A stretch of 64,000 bases of DNA. Source: Linyphia triangularis. Lineage: Eukaryota > Arthropoda > Arachnida > Araneae > Linyphiidae. Below are positions 8,501-22,794 of this stretch, in pieces. The notes beneath the pieces were generated by a model, which did no database searches, was not told the origin of the DNA, and saw only the letters and a program-made list of their open reading frames with translations. Position 1 is the stretch's first letter; each line of letters opens with the position of its first letter. The stretch is taken from contig CAXBTE010000017.1 of NCBI GenBank assembly GCA_963978545.1, positions 372,001 to 436,000 on the forward strand, given 5' to 3'. Made by a program: the position numbers and the translations under genes.

Positions 8501-11500
8501 AGCACAATGTTGTAACTTGGCAACATTGAAGTTCATTAATAGGAGATTCTTAAAAACGAAAATCTTAACAACCACTAAATATTAAGGGGGTCGAAAGTTG
8601 ATCCCAAAAAAGGACTGCATTTCAAACACTGAAAATTTCTGAATTTTACCTACATTTTGGGCTATAAACTGAATTAAGGGTCCTTTATTGGGCAGATTTG
8701 AAATAAAGTGACTGCAAATCATATTTCTATTTTAAAACCAAAATCTGGAAGCATTTTGAGCCATTTTTTGGAAAAGTGATTTTTTCATAAAATTTCCTAA
8801 GGCTAACCCCTTTGAAAAATTTCGAAAAATTTGAAAATTCAAAAAATTATTTTTTCAGTCACATTTGGACAGAATATGAATATAAAACATATTTCAGGTC
8901 CACAAAAAAAATTTGGTAGCATTTGAGCCACTATTTTCAAAGTTCAAAATTTCCCTTTGAAAATACATTGATTTTACAGTTTTTGAATTTTTACTCATAG
9001 TGTATTTGGAGCACAGTATTGTAACTTGGCCACATTTAAGGTCTTCTATAGGAGATTCTTAAAAACGAAAATCTTAACAACCACAAAATATTAAGGGGGT
9101 CAAAATTTGCAAATTTGTTTTTTTCAGTGGTACACATACATAATTTTTACACAGAGAGTTTTGGGAGCACAATGTTGTGACTTGGCCACATTGAAGTTCA
9201 TTAATAGGAGATTCTTAAAAATGAAAATCTTAACAACCACTAAATATTAAGGGGGTCGAAAGTTTATCCCAAAAAAGGACTGCATTTCAAACACTGAAAA
9301 TTTCTGAATTTTACCTACATTTTGGGCTATAAACTGAATTAAAGGGTCCTTTTTTGGGCAGATTTGAAATAAAGTGACTGCAAATCATATTTCTATTTTA
9401 AAACCAAAATCTGGAAGCATTTTGAGCCATTTTTTGGAAAAGTGATTTTTTCATAAAATTTCCTAAGGCTAACCCCTTTGAAAAATTTCGAAAAATTTGA
9501 AAATTCAAAAAATTATTTTTTCAGTCACATTTGGACAGAATATGAATATAAAACATATTTCAGGTCCCCAAAAAAAATTTGGTAGCATTTGAGCCACTAT
9601 TTTCAAAGTTCAAAATTTCCCTTTGAAAATACATTGATTTTACAGTTTTTGAATTTTTACTCATAGTGTATTTTGAGCACAGTATTGTAACTTGGCCACA
9701 TTTAAGGTCTTCTATAGGAGATTCTTAAAAACGAAAATCTTAACAACCACAAAATATTAAGGGGGTCAAAATTTGCAAAGTTGTTTTTTTCAGTGGTACA
9801 CATACATAATTTTTACACAGAGAGTTTTGGGAGCACAATGTTGTAACTTGGCAACATTGAAGTTCATTAATAGGAGATTCTTAAAAACGAAAATCTTAAC
9901 AACCACTAAATATTATGGGGGTCGAAAGTTGATCCCAAAAAAGGACTGCATTTCAAACACTGAAAATTTCTGAATTTTACCTACATTTTGGGCTATAAAC
10001 TGAATTAAGGGTCCTTTTTTGGGCAGATTTGAAATAAATTGACTGCAAATCATATTTCTATTTTAAAACCAAAATCTGGAAGCATTTTGAGCCATTTTTT
10101 GGAAAAGTGATTTTTTCATAAAATTTCCTAAGGCTAACCCCTTTGAAAAATTTCGAAAAATTTGAAAATTCAAAAAATTATTTTTTCAGTCACATTTGGA
10201 CAGAATATAAATATAAAACATATTTCAGGTCCCCAAAAAAAATTTGGTAGCATTTGAGCCACTATTTTCAAAGTTCAAAATTTCCCTTTGAAAATACATT
10301 GTTTTTACAGTTTTTGAATTTTTACTCATAGTGTATTTTGAGCACAGTATTGTAACTTGGCCACATTTAAGGTCTTCTATAGGAGATTCTTAAAAACGAA
10401 AATCTTAACAACCACAAAATATTAAGGGGGTCAAAATTTGCAAAGTTGTTTTTTTCAGTGGTACACATACATAATTTTTACACAGAGAGTTTTGGGAGCA
10501 CAATGTTGTAACTTGGCAACATTGAAGTTCATTAATAGGAGATTCTTAAAAACGAAAATCTTAACAACCACTAAATATTAAGGGGGTCGAAAGTTGATCC
10601 CAAAAAAGGACTGCATTTCAAACACTGAAAATTTCTGAATTTTACCTACATTTTGGGCTATAAACTGAATTAAGGGTCCTTTATTGGGCAGATTTGAAAT
10701 AAAGTGACTGCAAATCATATTTCTATTTTAAAACCAAAATCTGGAAGCATTTTGAGCCATTTTTTGGAAAAGTGATTTTTTCATAAAATTTCCTAAGGCT
10801 AACCCCTTTGAAAAATTTCGAAAAATTTGAAAATTCAAAAAATTATTTTTTCAGTCACATTTGGACAGAATATGAATATAAAACATATTTCAGGTCCCCA
10901 AAAAAAATTTGGTAGCATTTGAGCCACTATTTTCAAAGTTCAAAATTTCCCTTTGAAAATACATTGATTTTACAGTTTTTGAATTTTTACTCATAGTGTA
11001 TTTTGAGCACAGTATTGTAACTTGGCCACATTTAAGGTCTTCTATAGGAGATTCTTAAAAACGAAAATCTTAACAACCACAAAATATTAAGGGGGTCAAA
11101 ATTTGCAAAGTTGTTTTTTTCAGTGGTACACATACATAATTTTTACACAGAGAGTTTTGGGAGCACAATGTTGTAACTTGGCAACATTGAAGTTCATTAA
11201 TAGGAGATTCTTAAAAACGAAAATCTTAACAACCACTAAATATTATGGGGGTCGAAAGTTGATCCCAAAAAAGGACTGCATTTCAAACACTGAAAATTTC
11301 TGAATTTTACCTACATTTTGGGCTATAAACTGAATTAAGGGTCCTTTTTTGGGCAGATTTGAAATAAATTGACTGCAAATCATATTTCTATTTTAAAACC
11401 AAAATCTGGAAGCATTTTGAGCCATTTTTTGGAAAAGTGATTTTTTCATAAAATTTCCTAAGGCTAACCCCTTTGAAAAATTTCGAAAAATTTGAAAATT

Positions 11501-13507
11501 CAAAAAATTATTTTTTCAGTCACATTTGGACAGAATATAAATATAAAACATATTTCAGGTCCCCAAAAAAAATTTGGTAGCATTTGAGCCACTATTTTCA
11601 AAGTTCAAAATTTCCCTTTGAAAATACATTGTTTTTACAGTTTTTGAATTTTTACTCATAGTGTATTTTGAGCACAGTATTGTAACTTGGCCACATTTAA
11701 GGTCTTCTATAGGAGATTCTTAAAAACGAAAATCTTAACAACCACAAAATATTAAGGGGGTCAAAATTTGCAAAGTTGTTTTTTTCAGTGGTACACATAC
11801 ATAATTTTTACACAGAGAGTTTTGGGAGCACAATGTTGTAACTTGGCAACATTGAAGTTCATTAATAGGAGATTCTTAAAAACGAAAATCTTAACAACCA
11901 CTAAATATTAAGGGGGTCGAAAGTTGATCCCAAAAAAGGACTGCATTTCAAACACTGAAAATTTCTGAATTTTACCTACATTTTGGGCTATAAACTGAAT
12001 TAAGGGTCCTTTATTGGGCAGATTTGAAATAAAGTGACTGCAAATCATATTTCTATTTTAAAACCAAAATCTGGAAGCATTTTGAGCCATTTTTTGGAAA
12101 AGTGATTTTTTCATAAAATTTCCTAAGGCTAACCCCTTTGAAAAATTTCGAAAAATTTGAAAATTCAAAAAATTATTTTTTCAGTCACATTTGGACAGAA
12201 TATGAATATAAAACATATTTCAGGTCCACAAAAAAAATTTGGTAGCATTTGAGCCACTATTTTCAAAGTTCAAAATTTCCCTTTGAAAATACATTGATTT
12301 TACAGTTTTTGAATTTTTACTCATAGTGTATTTGGAGCACAGTATTGTAACTTGGCCACATTTAAGGTCTTCTATAGGAGATTCTTAAAAACGAAAATCT
12401 TAACAACCACAAAATATTAAGGGGGTCAAAATTAGCAAAGTTGTTTTTTTCAGTGGTACACATACATAATTTTTACACAGAGAGTTTTGGGAGCACAATG
12501 TTGTGACTTGGCCACATTGAAGTTCATTAATAGGAGATTCTTAAAAATGAAAATCTTAACAACCACTAAATATTAAGGGGGTCGAAAGTTTATCCCAAAA
12601 AAGGACTGCATTTCAAACACTGAAAATTTCTGAATTTTACCTACATTTTGGGCTATAAACTGAATTAAAGGGTCCTTTTTTGGGCAGATTTGAAATAAAG
12701 TGACTGCAAATCATATTTCTATTTTAAAACCAAAATCTGGAAGCATTTTGAGCCATTTTTTGGAAAAGTGATTTTTTCATAAAATTTCCTAAGGCTAACC
12801 CCTTTGAAAAATTTCGAAAAATTTGAAAATTCAAAAAATTATTTTTTCAGTCACATTTGGACAGAATATGAATATAAAACATATTTCAGGTCCCCAAAAA
12901 AAATTTGGTAGCATTTGAGCCACTATTTTCAAAGTTCAAAATTTCCCTTTGAAAATACATTGATTTTACAGTTTTTGAATTTTTACTCATAGTGTATTTG
13001 GAGCACAGTATTGTAACTTGGCCACATTTAAGGTCTTCTATAGGAGATTCTTAAAAACGAAAATCTTAACAACCACAAAATATTAAGGGGGTCAAAATTT
13101 GCAAAGTTGTTTTTTTCAGTGGTACACATACATAATTTTTACACAGAGAGTTTTGGGAGCACAATGTTGTAACTTGGCAACATTGAAGTTCATTAATAGG
13201 AGATTCTTAAAAACGAAAATCTTAACAACCACTAAATATTAAGGGGGTCGAAAGTTGATCCCAAAAAAGGACTGCATTTCAAACACTGAAAATTTCTGAA
13301 TTTTACCTACATTTTGGGCTATAAACTGAATTAAGGGTCCTTTATTGGGCAGATTTGAAATAAAGTGACTGCAAATCATATTTCTATTTTAAAACCAAAA
13401 TCTGGAAGCATTTTGAGCCATTTTTTGGAAAAGTGATTTTTTCATAAAATTTCCTAAGGCCCTTTGAAAAATTTCGAAAAATTTGAAAATTCAAAAAATT
13501 ATTTTTT

Positions 13508-16500
13508 CAGTCACATTTGGACAGAATATGAATATAAAACATATTTCAGGTCCCCAAAAAAAATTTGGTAGCATTTGAGCCACTATTTTCAAAGTTCAAA
13601 ATTTCCCTTTGAAAATACATTGATTTTATAGTTTTTGAATTTTTACTCATAGTGTATTTGGAGCACAGTATTGTAACTTGGCCACATTTAAGGTCTTCTC
13701 TAGGAGATTCTTAAAAACGAAAATCTTAACAACCACAAAATATTAAGGGGGTCAAAATTTGCAAAGTTGTTTTTTTCAGTGGTACACATACATAATTTTT
13801 ACACAGAGAGTTTTGGGAGCACAATGTTGTAACTTGGCAACATTGAAGTTCATTAATAGGAGATTCTTAAAAACGAAAATCTTAACAACCACTAAATATT
13901 AAGGGGGTCGAAAGTTGATCCCAAAAAAGGACTGCATTTCAAACACTGAAAATTTCTGAATTTTACCTACATTTTGGGCTATAAACTGAATTAAGGGTCC
14001 TTTATTGGGCAGATTTGAAATAAAGTGACTGCAAATCATATTTCTATTTTAAAACCAAAATCTGGAAGCATTTTGAGCCATTTTTTGGAAAAGTGATTTT
14101 TTCATAAAATTTCCTAAGGCTAACCCCTTTGAAAAATTTCGAAAAATTTGAAAATTCAAAAAATTATTTTTTCAGTCACATTTGGACAGAATATGAATAT
14201 AAAACATATTTCAGGTCCACAAAAAAAATTTGGTAGCATTTGAGCCACTATTTTCAAAGTTCAAAATTTCCCTTTGAAAATACATTGATTTTACAGTTTT
14301 TGAATTTTTACTCATAGTGTATTTGGAGCACAGTATTGTAACTTGGCCACATTTAAGGTCTTCTATAGGAGATTCTTAAAAACGAAAATCTTAACAACCA
14401 CAAAATATTAAGGGGGTCAAAATTTGCAAATTTGTTTTTTTCAGTGGTACACATACATAATTTTTACACAGAGAGTTTTGGGAGCACAATGTTGTGACTT
14501 GGCCACATTGAAGTTCATTAATAGGAGATTCTTAAAAATGAAAATCTTAACAACCACTAAATATTAAGGGGGTCGAAAGTTTATCCCAAAAAAGGACTGC
14601 ATTTCAAACACTGAAAATTTCTGAATTTTACCTACATTTTGGGCTATAAACTGAATTAAAGGGTCCTTTTTTGGGCAGATTTGAAATAAAGTGACTGCAA
14701 ATCATATTTCTATTTTAAAACCAAAATCTGGAAGCATTTTGAGCCATTTTTTGGAAAAGTGATTTTTTCATAAAATTTCCTAAGGCTACCCCTTTGAAAA
14801 ATTTCGAAAAATTTGAAAATTCAAAAAATTATTTTTTCAGTCACATTTGGACAGAATATGAATATAAAACATATTTCAGGTCCCCAAAAAAAATTTGGTA
14901 GCATTTGAGCCACTATTTTCAAAGTTCAAAATTTCCCTTTGAAAATACATTGATTTTACAGTTTTTGAATTTTTACTCATAGTGTATTTGGAGCACAGTA
15001 TTGTTACTTGGCCACATTTAAGGTCTTCTATAGGAGATTCTTAAAAACGAAAATCTTAACAACCACAAATTATTAAGGGGGTCAAAATTTGCAAAGTTGT
15101 TTTTTTCAGTGGTACACATACATAATTTTTACACAGAGAGTTTTGGGAGCACAATGTTGTAACTTGGCAACATTGAAGTTCATTAATAGGAGATTCTTAA
15201 AAACGAAAATCTTAACAACCACTAAATATTAAGGGGGTCGAAAGTTTATCCCAAAAAAGGACTGCATTTCAAACACTGAAAATTTCTGAATTTTACCTAC
15301 ATTTTGGGCTATAAACTGAATTAAAGGGTCCTTTTTTGGGCAGATTTGAAATAAAGTGACTGCAAATCATATTTCTATTTTAAAACCAAAATCTGGAAGC
15401 ATTTTGAGCCATTTTTTGGAAAAGTGATTTTTTCATAAAATTTCCTAAGGCCCTTTGAAAAATTTCAAAAAATTTGAAAATTCAAAAAATTATTTTTTCA
15501 GTCACATTTGGACAGAATATGAATATAAAACATATTTCAGGTCCCCAAAAAAAATTTGGTAGCATTTGAGCCACTATTTTCAAAGTTCAAAATTTCCCTT
15601 TGAAAATACATTGATTTTATAGTTTTTGAATTTTTACTCATAGTGTATTTGGAGCACAGTATTGTAACTTGGCCACATTTAAGGTCTTCTATAGGAGATT
15701 CTTAAAAACGAAAATCTTAACAACCACAAAATATTAAGGGGGTCAAAATTTGCAAAGTTGTTTTTTTCAGTGGTACACATACATAATTTTTACACAGAGA
15801 GTTTTGGGAGCACAATGTTGTAACTTGGCAACATTGAAGTTCATTAATAGGAGATTCTTAAAAACGAAAATCTTAACAACCACTAAATATTAAGGGGGTC
15901 GAAAGTTGATCCCAAAAAAGGACTGCATTTCAAACACTGAAAATTTCTGAATTTTACCTACATTTTGGGCTATAAACTGAATTAAGGGTCCTTTATTGGG
16001 CAGATTTGAAATAAAGTGACTGCAAATCATATTTCTATTTTAAAACCAAAATCTGGAAGCATTTTGAGCCATTTTTTGGAAAAGTGATTTTTTCATAAAA
16101 TTTCCTAAGGCTAACCCCTTTGAAAAATTTCGAAAAATTTGAAAATTCAAAAAATTATTTTTTCAGTCACATTTGGACAGAATATGAATATAAAACATAT
16201 TTCAGGTCCACAAAAAAAATTTGGTAGCATTTGAGCCACTATTTTCAAAGTTCAAAATTTCCCTTTGAAAATACATTGATTTTACAGTTTTTGAATTTTT
16301 ACTCATAGTGTATTTGGAGCACAGTATTGTAACTTGGCCACATTTAAGGTCTTCTATAGGAGATTCTTAAAAACGAAAATCTTAACAACCACAAAATATT
16401 AAGGGGGTCAAAATTTGCAAATTTGTTTTTTTCAGTGGTACACATACATAATTTTTACACAGAGAGTTTTGGGAGCACAATGTTGTGACTTGGCCACATT

Positions 16501-17494
16501 GAAGTTCATTAATAGGAGATTCTTAAAAATGAAAATCTTAACAACCACTAAATATTAAGGGGGTCGAAAGTTTATCCCCAAAAAGGACTGCATTTCAAAC
16601 ACTGAAAATTTCTGAATTTTACCTACATTTTGGGCTATAAACTGAATTAAAGGGTCCTTTTTTGGGCAGATTTGAAATAAAGTGACTGCAAATCATATTT
16701 CTATTTTAAAACCAAAATCTGGAAGCATTTTGAGCCATTTTTTGGAAAAGTGATTTTTTCATAAAATTTCCTAAGGCTACCCCTTTGAAAAATTTCGAAA
16801 AATTTGAAAATTCAAAAAATTATTTTTTCAGTCACATTTGGACAGAATATGAATATAAAACATATTTCAGGTCCCCAAAAAAAATTTGGTAGCATTTGAG
16901 CCACTATTTTCAAAGTTCAAAATTTCCCTTTGAAAATACATTGATTTTACAGTTTTTGAATTTTTACTCATAGTGTATTTGGAGCACAGTATTGTTACTT
17001 GGCCACATTTAAGGTCTTCTATAGGAGATTCTTAAAAACGAAAATCTTAACAACCACAAATTATTAAGGGGGTCAAAATTTGCAAAGTTGTTTTTTTCAG
17101 TGGTACACATGCATAATTTTTACACAGAGAGTTTTGGGAGCACAATGTTGTAACTTGGCAACATTGAAGTTCATTAATAGGAGATTCTTAAAAACGAAAA
17201 TCTTAACAACCACTAAATATTAAGGGGGTCGAAAGTTTATCCCAAAAAAGGACTGCATTTCAAACACTGAAAATTTCTGAATTTTACCTACATTTTGGGC
17301 TATAAACTGAATTAAAGGGTCCTTTTTTGGGCAGATTTGAAATAAAGTGACTGCAAATCATATTTCTATTTTAAAACCAAAATCTGGAAGCATTTTGAGC
17401 CATTTTTTGGAAAAGTGATTTTTTCATAAAATTTCCTAAGGCTAACCCCTTTGAAAAATTTCAAAAAATTTGAAAATTCAAAAAATTATTTTTT
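13508..17494 (+). repeat. Three-unit higher-order repeat of A, two copies (1,991 and 1,996 bp)
   Basis: Copies are 13508-15498 and 15499-17494. Linked private variants recur in the same order: TTTTATAG in unit 1 (13628, 15618), TGTGACTTGGCCAC followed by GGCTACCCC in unit 2 (about 14787, 16778), and ATTGTTAC with AAATTATTAAG in unit 3 (about 15003, 16994). The unit at 17495 begins like a third copy but lacks TTTTATAG. Confidence 0.85.
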
Positions 17495-18730
17495 CAGTCA
17501 CATTTGGACAGAATATGAATATAAAACATATTTCAGGTCCCCAAAAAAAATTTGGTAGCATTTGAGCCACTATTTTCAAAGTTCAAAATTTCCCTTTGAA
17601 AATACATTGATTTTACAGTTTTTGAATTTTTACTCATAGTGTATTTGGAGCACAGTATTGTAACTTGGCCACATTTAAGGTCTTCTATAGGAGATTCTTA
17701 AAAACGAAAATCTTAACAACCACAAAATATTAAGGGGGTCAAAATTTGCAAAGTTGTTTTTTTCAGTGGTACACATACATAATTTTTACACAGAGAGTTT
17801 TGGGAGCACAATGTTGTAACTTGGCAACATTGAAGTTCATTAATAGGAGATTCTTAAAAACGAAAATCTTAACAACCACTAAATATTAAGGGGGTCGAAA
17901 GTTGATCCCAAAAAAGGACTGCATTTCAAACACTGAAAATTTCTGAATTTTACCTACATTTTGGGCTATAAACTGAATTAAGGGTCCTTTATTGGGCAGA
18001 TTTGAAATAAAGTGACTGCAAATCATATTTCTATTTTAAAACCAAAATCTGGAAGCATTTTGAGCCATTTTTTGGAAAAGTGATTTTTTCATAAAATTTC
18101 CTTAAGCTAACCCCTTTGAAAAATTTCGAAAAATTTGAAAATTCAAAAAATTATTTTTTCAGTCACATTTGGACAGAATATGAATATAAAACATATTTCA
18201 GGTCCACAAAAAAAATTTGGTAGCATTTGAGCCACTATTTTCAAAGTTCAAAATTTCCCTTTGAAAATACATTGATTTTACAGTTTTTGAATTTTTACTC
18301 ATAGTGTATTTGGAGCACAGTATTGTTACTTGGCCACATTTAAGGTCTTCTATAGGAGATTCTTAAAAACGAAAATCTTAACAACCACAAAATATTAAGG
18401 GGGTCAAAATTTGCAAATTTGTTTTTTTCAGTGGTACACATACATAATTTTTACACAGAGTTTTGGGAGCACAATGTTGTGACTTGGCCACATTGAAGTT
18501 CATTAATAGGAGATTCTTAAAAATGAAAATCTTAACAACCACTAAATATTAAGGGGGTCGAAAGTTGATCCCAAAAAAGGACTGCATTTCAAACACTGAA
18601 AATTTCTGAATTTTACCTACATTTTGGGCTATAAACTGAATTAAGGGTCCTTTATTGGGCAGATTTGAAATAAAGTGACTGCAAATCATATTTCTATTTT
18701 AAAACCAAAATCTGGAAGCATTTTGAGCCA

Positions 18731-19807
18731 TTTTTTGGAGAAGTGATTTTTTCATAAAATTTCCTAAGGCTAACCCCTTTGAAAAATTTCGAAAAATTTG
18801 AAAATTCAAAAAATTATTTTTTGGAAAAGTGATTTTTTCATAAAATTTCCCAAGGCTAACCCCTTTGAAAAATTTCGAAAAATTTGAAAATTCAAAAAAT
18901 TATTTTTTGGAAAAGTGATTTTTTCATAAAATTTCCTAAGGCTAACCCCCTTTGAAAAATTTGAAAATTCAAAAAATTATTTTTTGGAAAAGTGATTTTT
19001 TCATAAAATTTCCTAAGACTAACCCCTTTGAAAAATTTCGAAAAATTTGAAAATTCAAAAAATTATTTTTTGGAAAAGTGATTTTTTCATAAAATTTCAA
19101 AAGGCTAACCCCTTTCAAAAATTTCGAAAAATTTGAAAATTCAAAAAATTATTTTTTGGAAAAGTGATTTTTTCATAAAATTTCCTAAGGCTATCCCCTT
19201 TGAAAAATTTCGAAAAATTTGAAAATTCAAAAAATTATTTTTTGGAAAAGTGATTTTTTCATAAAATTTCCTAAGGCTAACCCCCTTTGAAAAATTTGAA
19301 AATTCAAAAAATTATTTTTTGGAAAAGTGATTTTTTCATAAAATTTCCTAAGACTAACCCCTTTGAAAAATTTCGAAAAATTTGAAAATTCAAAAAAATT
19401 ATTTTTTGGAAAAGTGATTTTTTCATAAAATTTCCTAAGGCTAACCCCTTTGAAAAATTTGAAAATTCAAAAAATTATTTTTTGGAAAAGTGATTTTTTC
19501 ATAAAATATCCTAAGGCTAACCCCTTTGAAAAATTTGAAAATTCAAAAAATTATTTTTTGGAAAAGTGATTTTTTCATAAAATTTCCTAAGACTAACCCC
19601 TTTGAAAAATTTCGAAAAATTTGAAAATTCAAAAAATTATTTTTTGGAAAAGTGATTTTTTCATAAAATTTCCTAAGGCTAACCCCTTTGAAAAATTTGA
19701 AAATTCAAAAAATTATTTTTTGGAAAAGTGATTTTTTCATAAAATTTCTTAAGTCTAACCCCTTTGAAAAATTTCGAAAAATTTGAAAATTCAAAAAATT
19801 ATTTTTT
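18731..19807 (+). repeat. S-family array before C2, 13 units
   Basis: Units begin at 18737, 18823, 18909, 18986, 19072, 19158, 19244, 19321, 19408, 19484, 19560, 19646 and 19722. The order of variants matches the array at 972 except that the six-unit duplication is absent and one extra 86-bp unit stands first. The first unit has a private GGAGAAGTG. Confidence 0.95.
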
Positions 19808-20978
19808 CAGTCAAATTTCGACAGAATATGAATATAAAACATATTTCAGGTCTTCAACTAAAATTTCCCAGCTAGTTTCAAAATTTCGTACAAAATTGTC
19901 TCCATTTCTGAGCAAACGCGTTATTTTGGATTTTTTTGAATTTTACGACAGTTTGGGCTATAAAGCGATTTAAGGGACCTTTCTTGGATAGTTTTGATAA
20001 AAAGTAACTCTTAAGCATTCTCCTATGTTAACAGCTAAATTTGACACATTTCGGACATTTCCCAGCTAAATTCCAAAATTTCGTTCAAAACCGTCTCTAT
20101 TTCTGTGCTAACGCGTTATTTTGGATTTTACTGAATTTTCCCGACAGATTGGGCTATAAATCGATTTAAGGGTCTTTTCTTGAACAGTTTTGATAAAAAG
20201 TAACTATTGAGCATTTTCAAAGCATTTCGGACATTTCCCAGCTAGTTTTAAAAATATCGTTCAAAATCGTCTCTATTTCTGTGTTAACGCGTTATTTTGG
20301 ATTTTTCTGAATTTTACCGACAGTTTAGGCTATAAATCGATTTAAGGGTCCTTTCTTGAACAGTTTTGATAAAAAGTAACTTTTAAGCATACTCTTAGGT
20401 CACAGCTAAAATTTTAAAGCATTTCGGACAATTCCCAGCTAGTTTCAGAAATTGCGTTCAAAACCGTCTCTATTTCTGTGTTAACGCGTTATTTTGGATT
20501 TTTCGGAATTCTACCAACAGTTTGGGCTATAAAGCGATTAAAGGGTCCTTTCTTGACAGTTTTGATAAAAAGTTACTTTTGAGCATTTTCAAAGCATTTC
20601 GGACAATTCCCAGCTAGTTTTAAAAATTGCTTTCAAAATCGTCTCTATTTCTGTGTTAACGCGTTATTTTGGATTTTTCTGAATTTTACCGACAGTTTGG
20701 GCTATAAAGCGATTTAAGGGTCCTTTCTTGACAGTTTTGATAAAAAGTAACTCTTGAGCATTTTCAAAGCATTTCGGACAATTCCCAGCTAGTTTTAAAA
20801 ATATCGTTCAAAATCGTCTCTATTTCTGTGTTAACGCGTTATTTTGGATTTTTCTGAATTATACCGACAGCTTGGTTTATAAAGCGATTTGAGGGTCCTT
20901 TCTTGGGCATATTTAATAAAAAGTTACTGTAAACTATATTTCTATTTTAAAACCAAAATCTGGAAGCATTTTGAGAAA
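19808..20978 (+). repeat. C-family block C2, six units
   Basis: The block has the same length (1,171 bp) and unit order as C1. A shared private change, AAAATTGTCTCC in place of AAAATCGTCTCC near 19893, links it to C5 and separates both from C1, C3 and C6. The frame at 19764-19973 starts at TTG in the last S unit, runs into this block, and is not a credible gene. Confidence 0.95.
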
Positions 20979-21610
20979 TTTTTTGGAAAAGTGATTTTTT
21001 CATAAAATTTCCTAAGTCTAATCCCTTTGAAAAATTTCGAAAAATTTGAAAATTCAAAAAATTATTTTTGGAAAAGTGATTTTTTCGTAAAATTTCCTAA
21101 GGCTAACCCCCTTGAAAAATTTGAAAATTCAAAAAATTATTTTTTGAAAAAGTGATTTTTTCGTAAAATTTCCTAAGGCTAACCCCCTTGAAAAATTTGA
21201 AAATTCAAAAAATTATTTTTTGAAAAAGTGATTTTTTCATAAAATTTCCTAAGGCTAACCCCTTTGAAAAATTTAAAAATTCAAAAAATTATTTTTTGAA
21301 AAAGTGATTTTTTCATAAAATTTCCTAAGACTAACCCCTTTGAAAAATTTGAAAATTCAAAAATTTTTTTTTTGGAAAAGTGATTTTTTCATAAAATTTC
21401 CTAAGACTAACCCCTTTGAAAAATTTGAAAATTGAAAAAATTATTTTTTGGAAAAGTGATTTTTTCATAAAATTTCCTAAGGCTAACCCTTTGAAAAATT
21501 TGAAAATTCAAAAAATTATTTTTTGGAAAAGTGATTTTTTCATAAAATTTCCTAAGACTAACCCCTTTGAAAAATTTCGAAAAATTTGAAAATTCAAAAA
21601 ATTATTTTTT
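20979..21610 (+). repeat. S-family array after C2, eight units
   Basis: It has the same 632-bp series as the array after C1, including the three GAAAAAGTG units and the AAAATTGAAAAAATT unit. It ends at GATAGCATTTGAGCC, where A resumes in mid-unit. Confidence 0.94.
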
Positions 21611-22794
21611 GATAGCATTTGAGCCATTATTTTCAAAGTTCAAAATTTCCCTTTGAAAATACATTGATTGTATTTTGGAGTTTTTGAATTTTTACTCGTA
21701 GTGTATTTGGAGCACAGTATTGTAACTTGGCCACATTTAAGGTCTTCTATAGGAGATTCTTAAAAACGAAAATCTTAACAACCACAAAATATTAAGGGGG
21801 TCAAAATTTGCAAAGTTGTTTTTTTCAGTGGTACACATACATAATTTTTACACAGAGAGTTTTGGGAGCACAATGTTGTAACTTGGCAACATTGAAGTTC
21901 ATTAATAGGAGATTCTTAAAAACGAAAATCTTAACAACCACTAAATATTAAGGGGGTCGAAAGTTGATCCCAAAAAAGGACTGCATTTCAAACACTGAAA
22001 ATTTCTGAATTTTACCTACATTTTGGGCTATAAACTGAATTAAGGGTCCTTTATTGGGCAGATTTGAAATAAAGTGACTGCAAATCATATTTCTATTTTA
22101 AAACCAAAATCTGGAAGCATTTTGAGCCATTTTTTGGAAAAGTGATTTTTTCATAAAATTTCCTAAGGCTAACCCCTTTGAAAAATTTCGAAAAATTTGA
22201 AAATTCAAAAAATTATTTTTTCAGTCACATTTGGACAGAATATGAATATAAAACATATTTCAGGTCCACAAAAAAAATTTGGTAGCATTTGAGCCACTAT
22301 TTTCAAAGTTCAAAATTTCCCTTTGAAAATACATTGATTTTACAGTTTTTGAATTTTTACTCATAGTGTATTTGGAGCACAGTATTGTAACTTGGCCACA
22401 TTTAAGGTCTTCTATAGGAGATTCTTAAAAACGAAAATCTTAACAACCACAAAATATTAAGGGGGTCAAAATTTGCAAATTTGTTTTTTTCAGTGGTACA
22501 CATACATAATTTTTACACAGAGAGTTTTGGGAGCACAATGTTGTGACTTGGCCACATTGAAGTTCATTAATAGGAGATTCTTAAAAATGAAAATCTTAAC
22601 AACCACTAAATATTAAGGGGGTCGAAAGTTGATCCCAAAAAAGGACTGCATTTCAAACACTGAAAATTTCTGAATTTTACCTACATTTTGGGCTATAAAC
22701 TGAATTAAGGGTCCTTTATTGGGCAGATTTGAAATAAAGTGACTGCAAATCATATTTCTATTTTAAAACCAAAATCTGGAAGCATTTTGAGCCA
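21611..22794 (+). repeat. A-family, one partial and one nearly complete unit
   Basis: A partial unit from the junction is followed by a unit starting at 22222, with GTCCAC, GCAAATTTG and TGTGACTTGGCCAC. Its S part leads directly into the next S array. This is the shortest A stretch between two C blocks. Confidence 0.94.

Larger units (their letters stand above)
4254..18730 (+). repeat. Long A-family array, 20 complete units plus partial ends
   Basis: After the S array the sequence re-enters A in mid-unit at GATAGCATTTGAGCC (about offset 59 of the unit). Unit starts (CAGTCAC) are at 4865, 5530, 6196, 6861, 7526, 8191, 8856, 9522, 10187, 10852, 11517, 12182, 12848, 13508, 14173, 14838, 15499, 16164, 16829, 17495 and 18160. 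Spacing is 665 or 666 bp except 660 and 661 bp where AAGGCTAACCCC shortens to AAGGCCC. Units fall into types by linked variants: TGTGACTTGGCCAC with GTCCAC; TATTATGGGGG with AAATTGAC; GAATATAAAT with ATTGTTTTT. The last two types alternate as dimers at 6861-8190 and 9522-12181. Frames at 7112, 9773 and 11103 start at TTG and are not genes. Confidence 0.95.
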
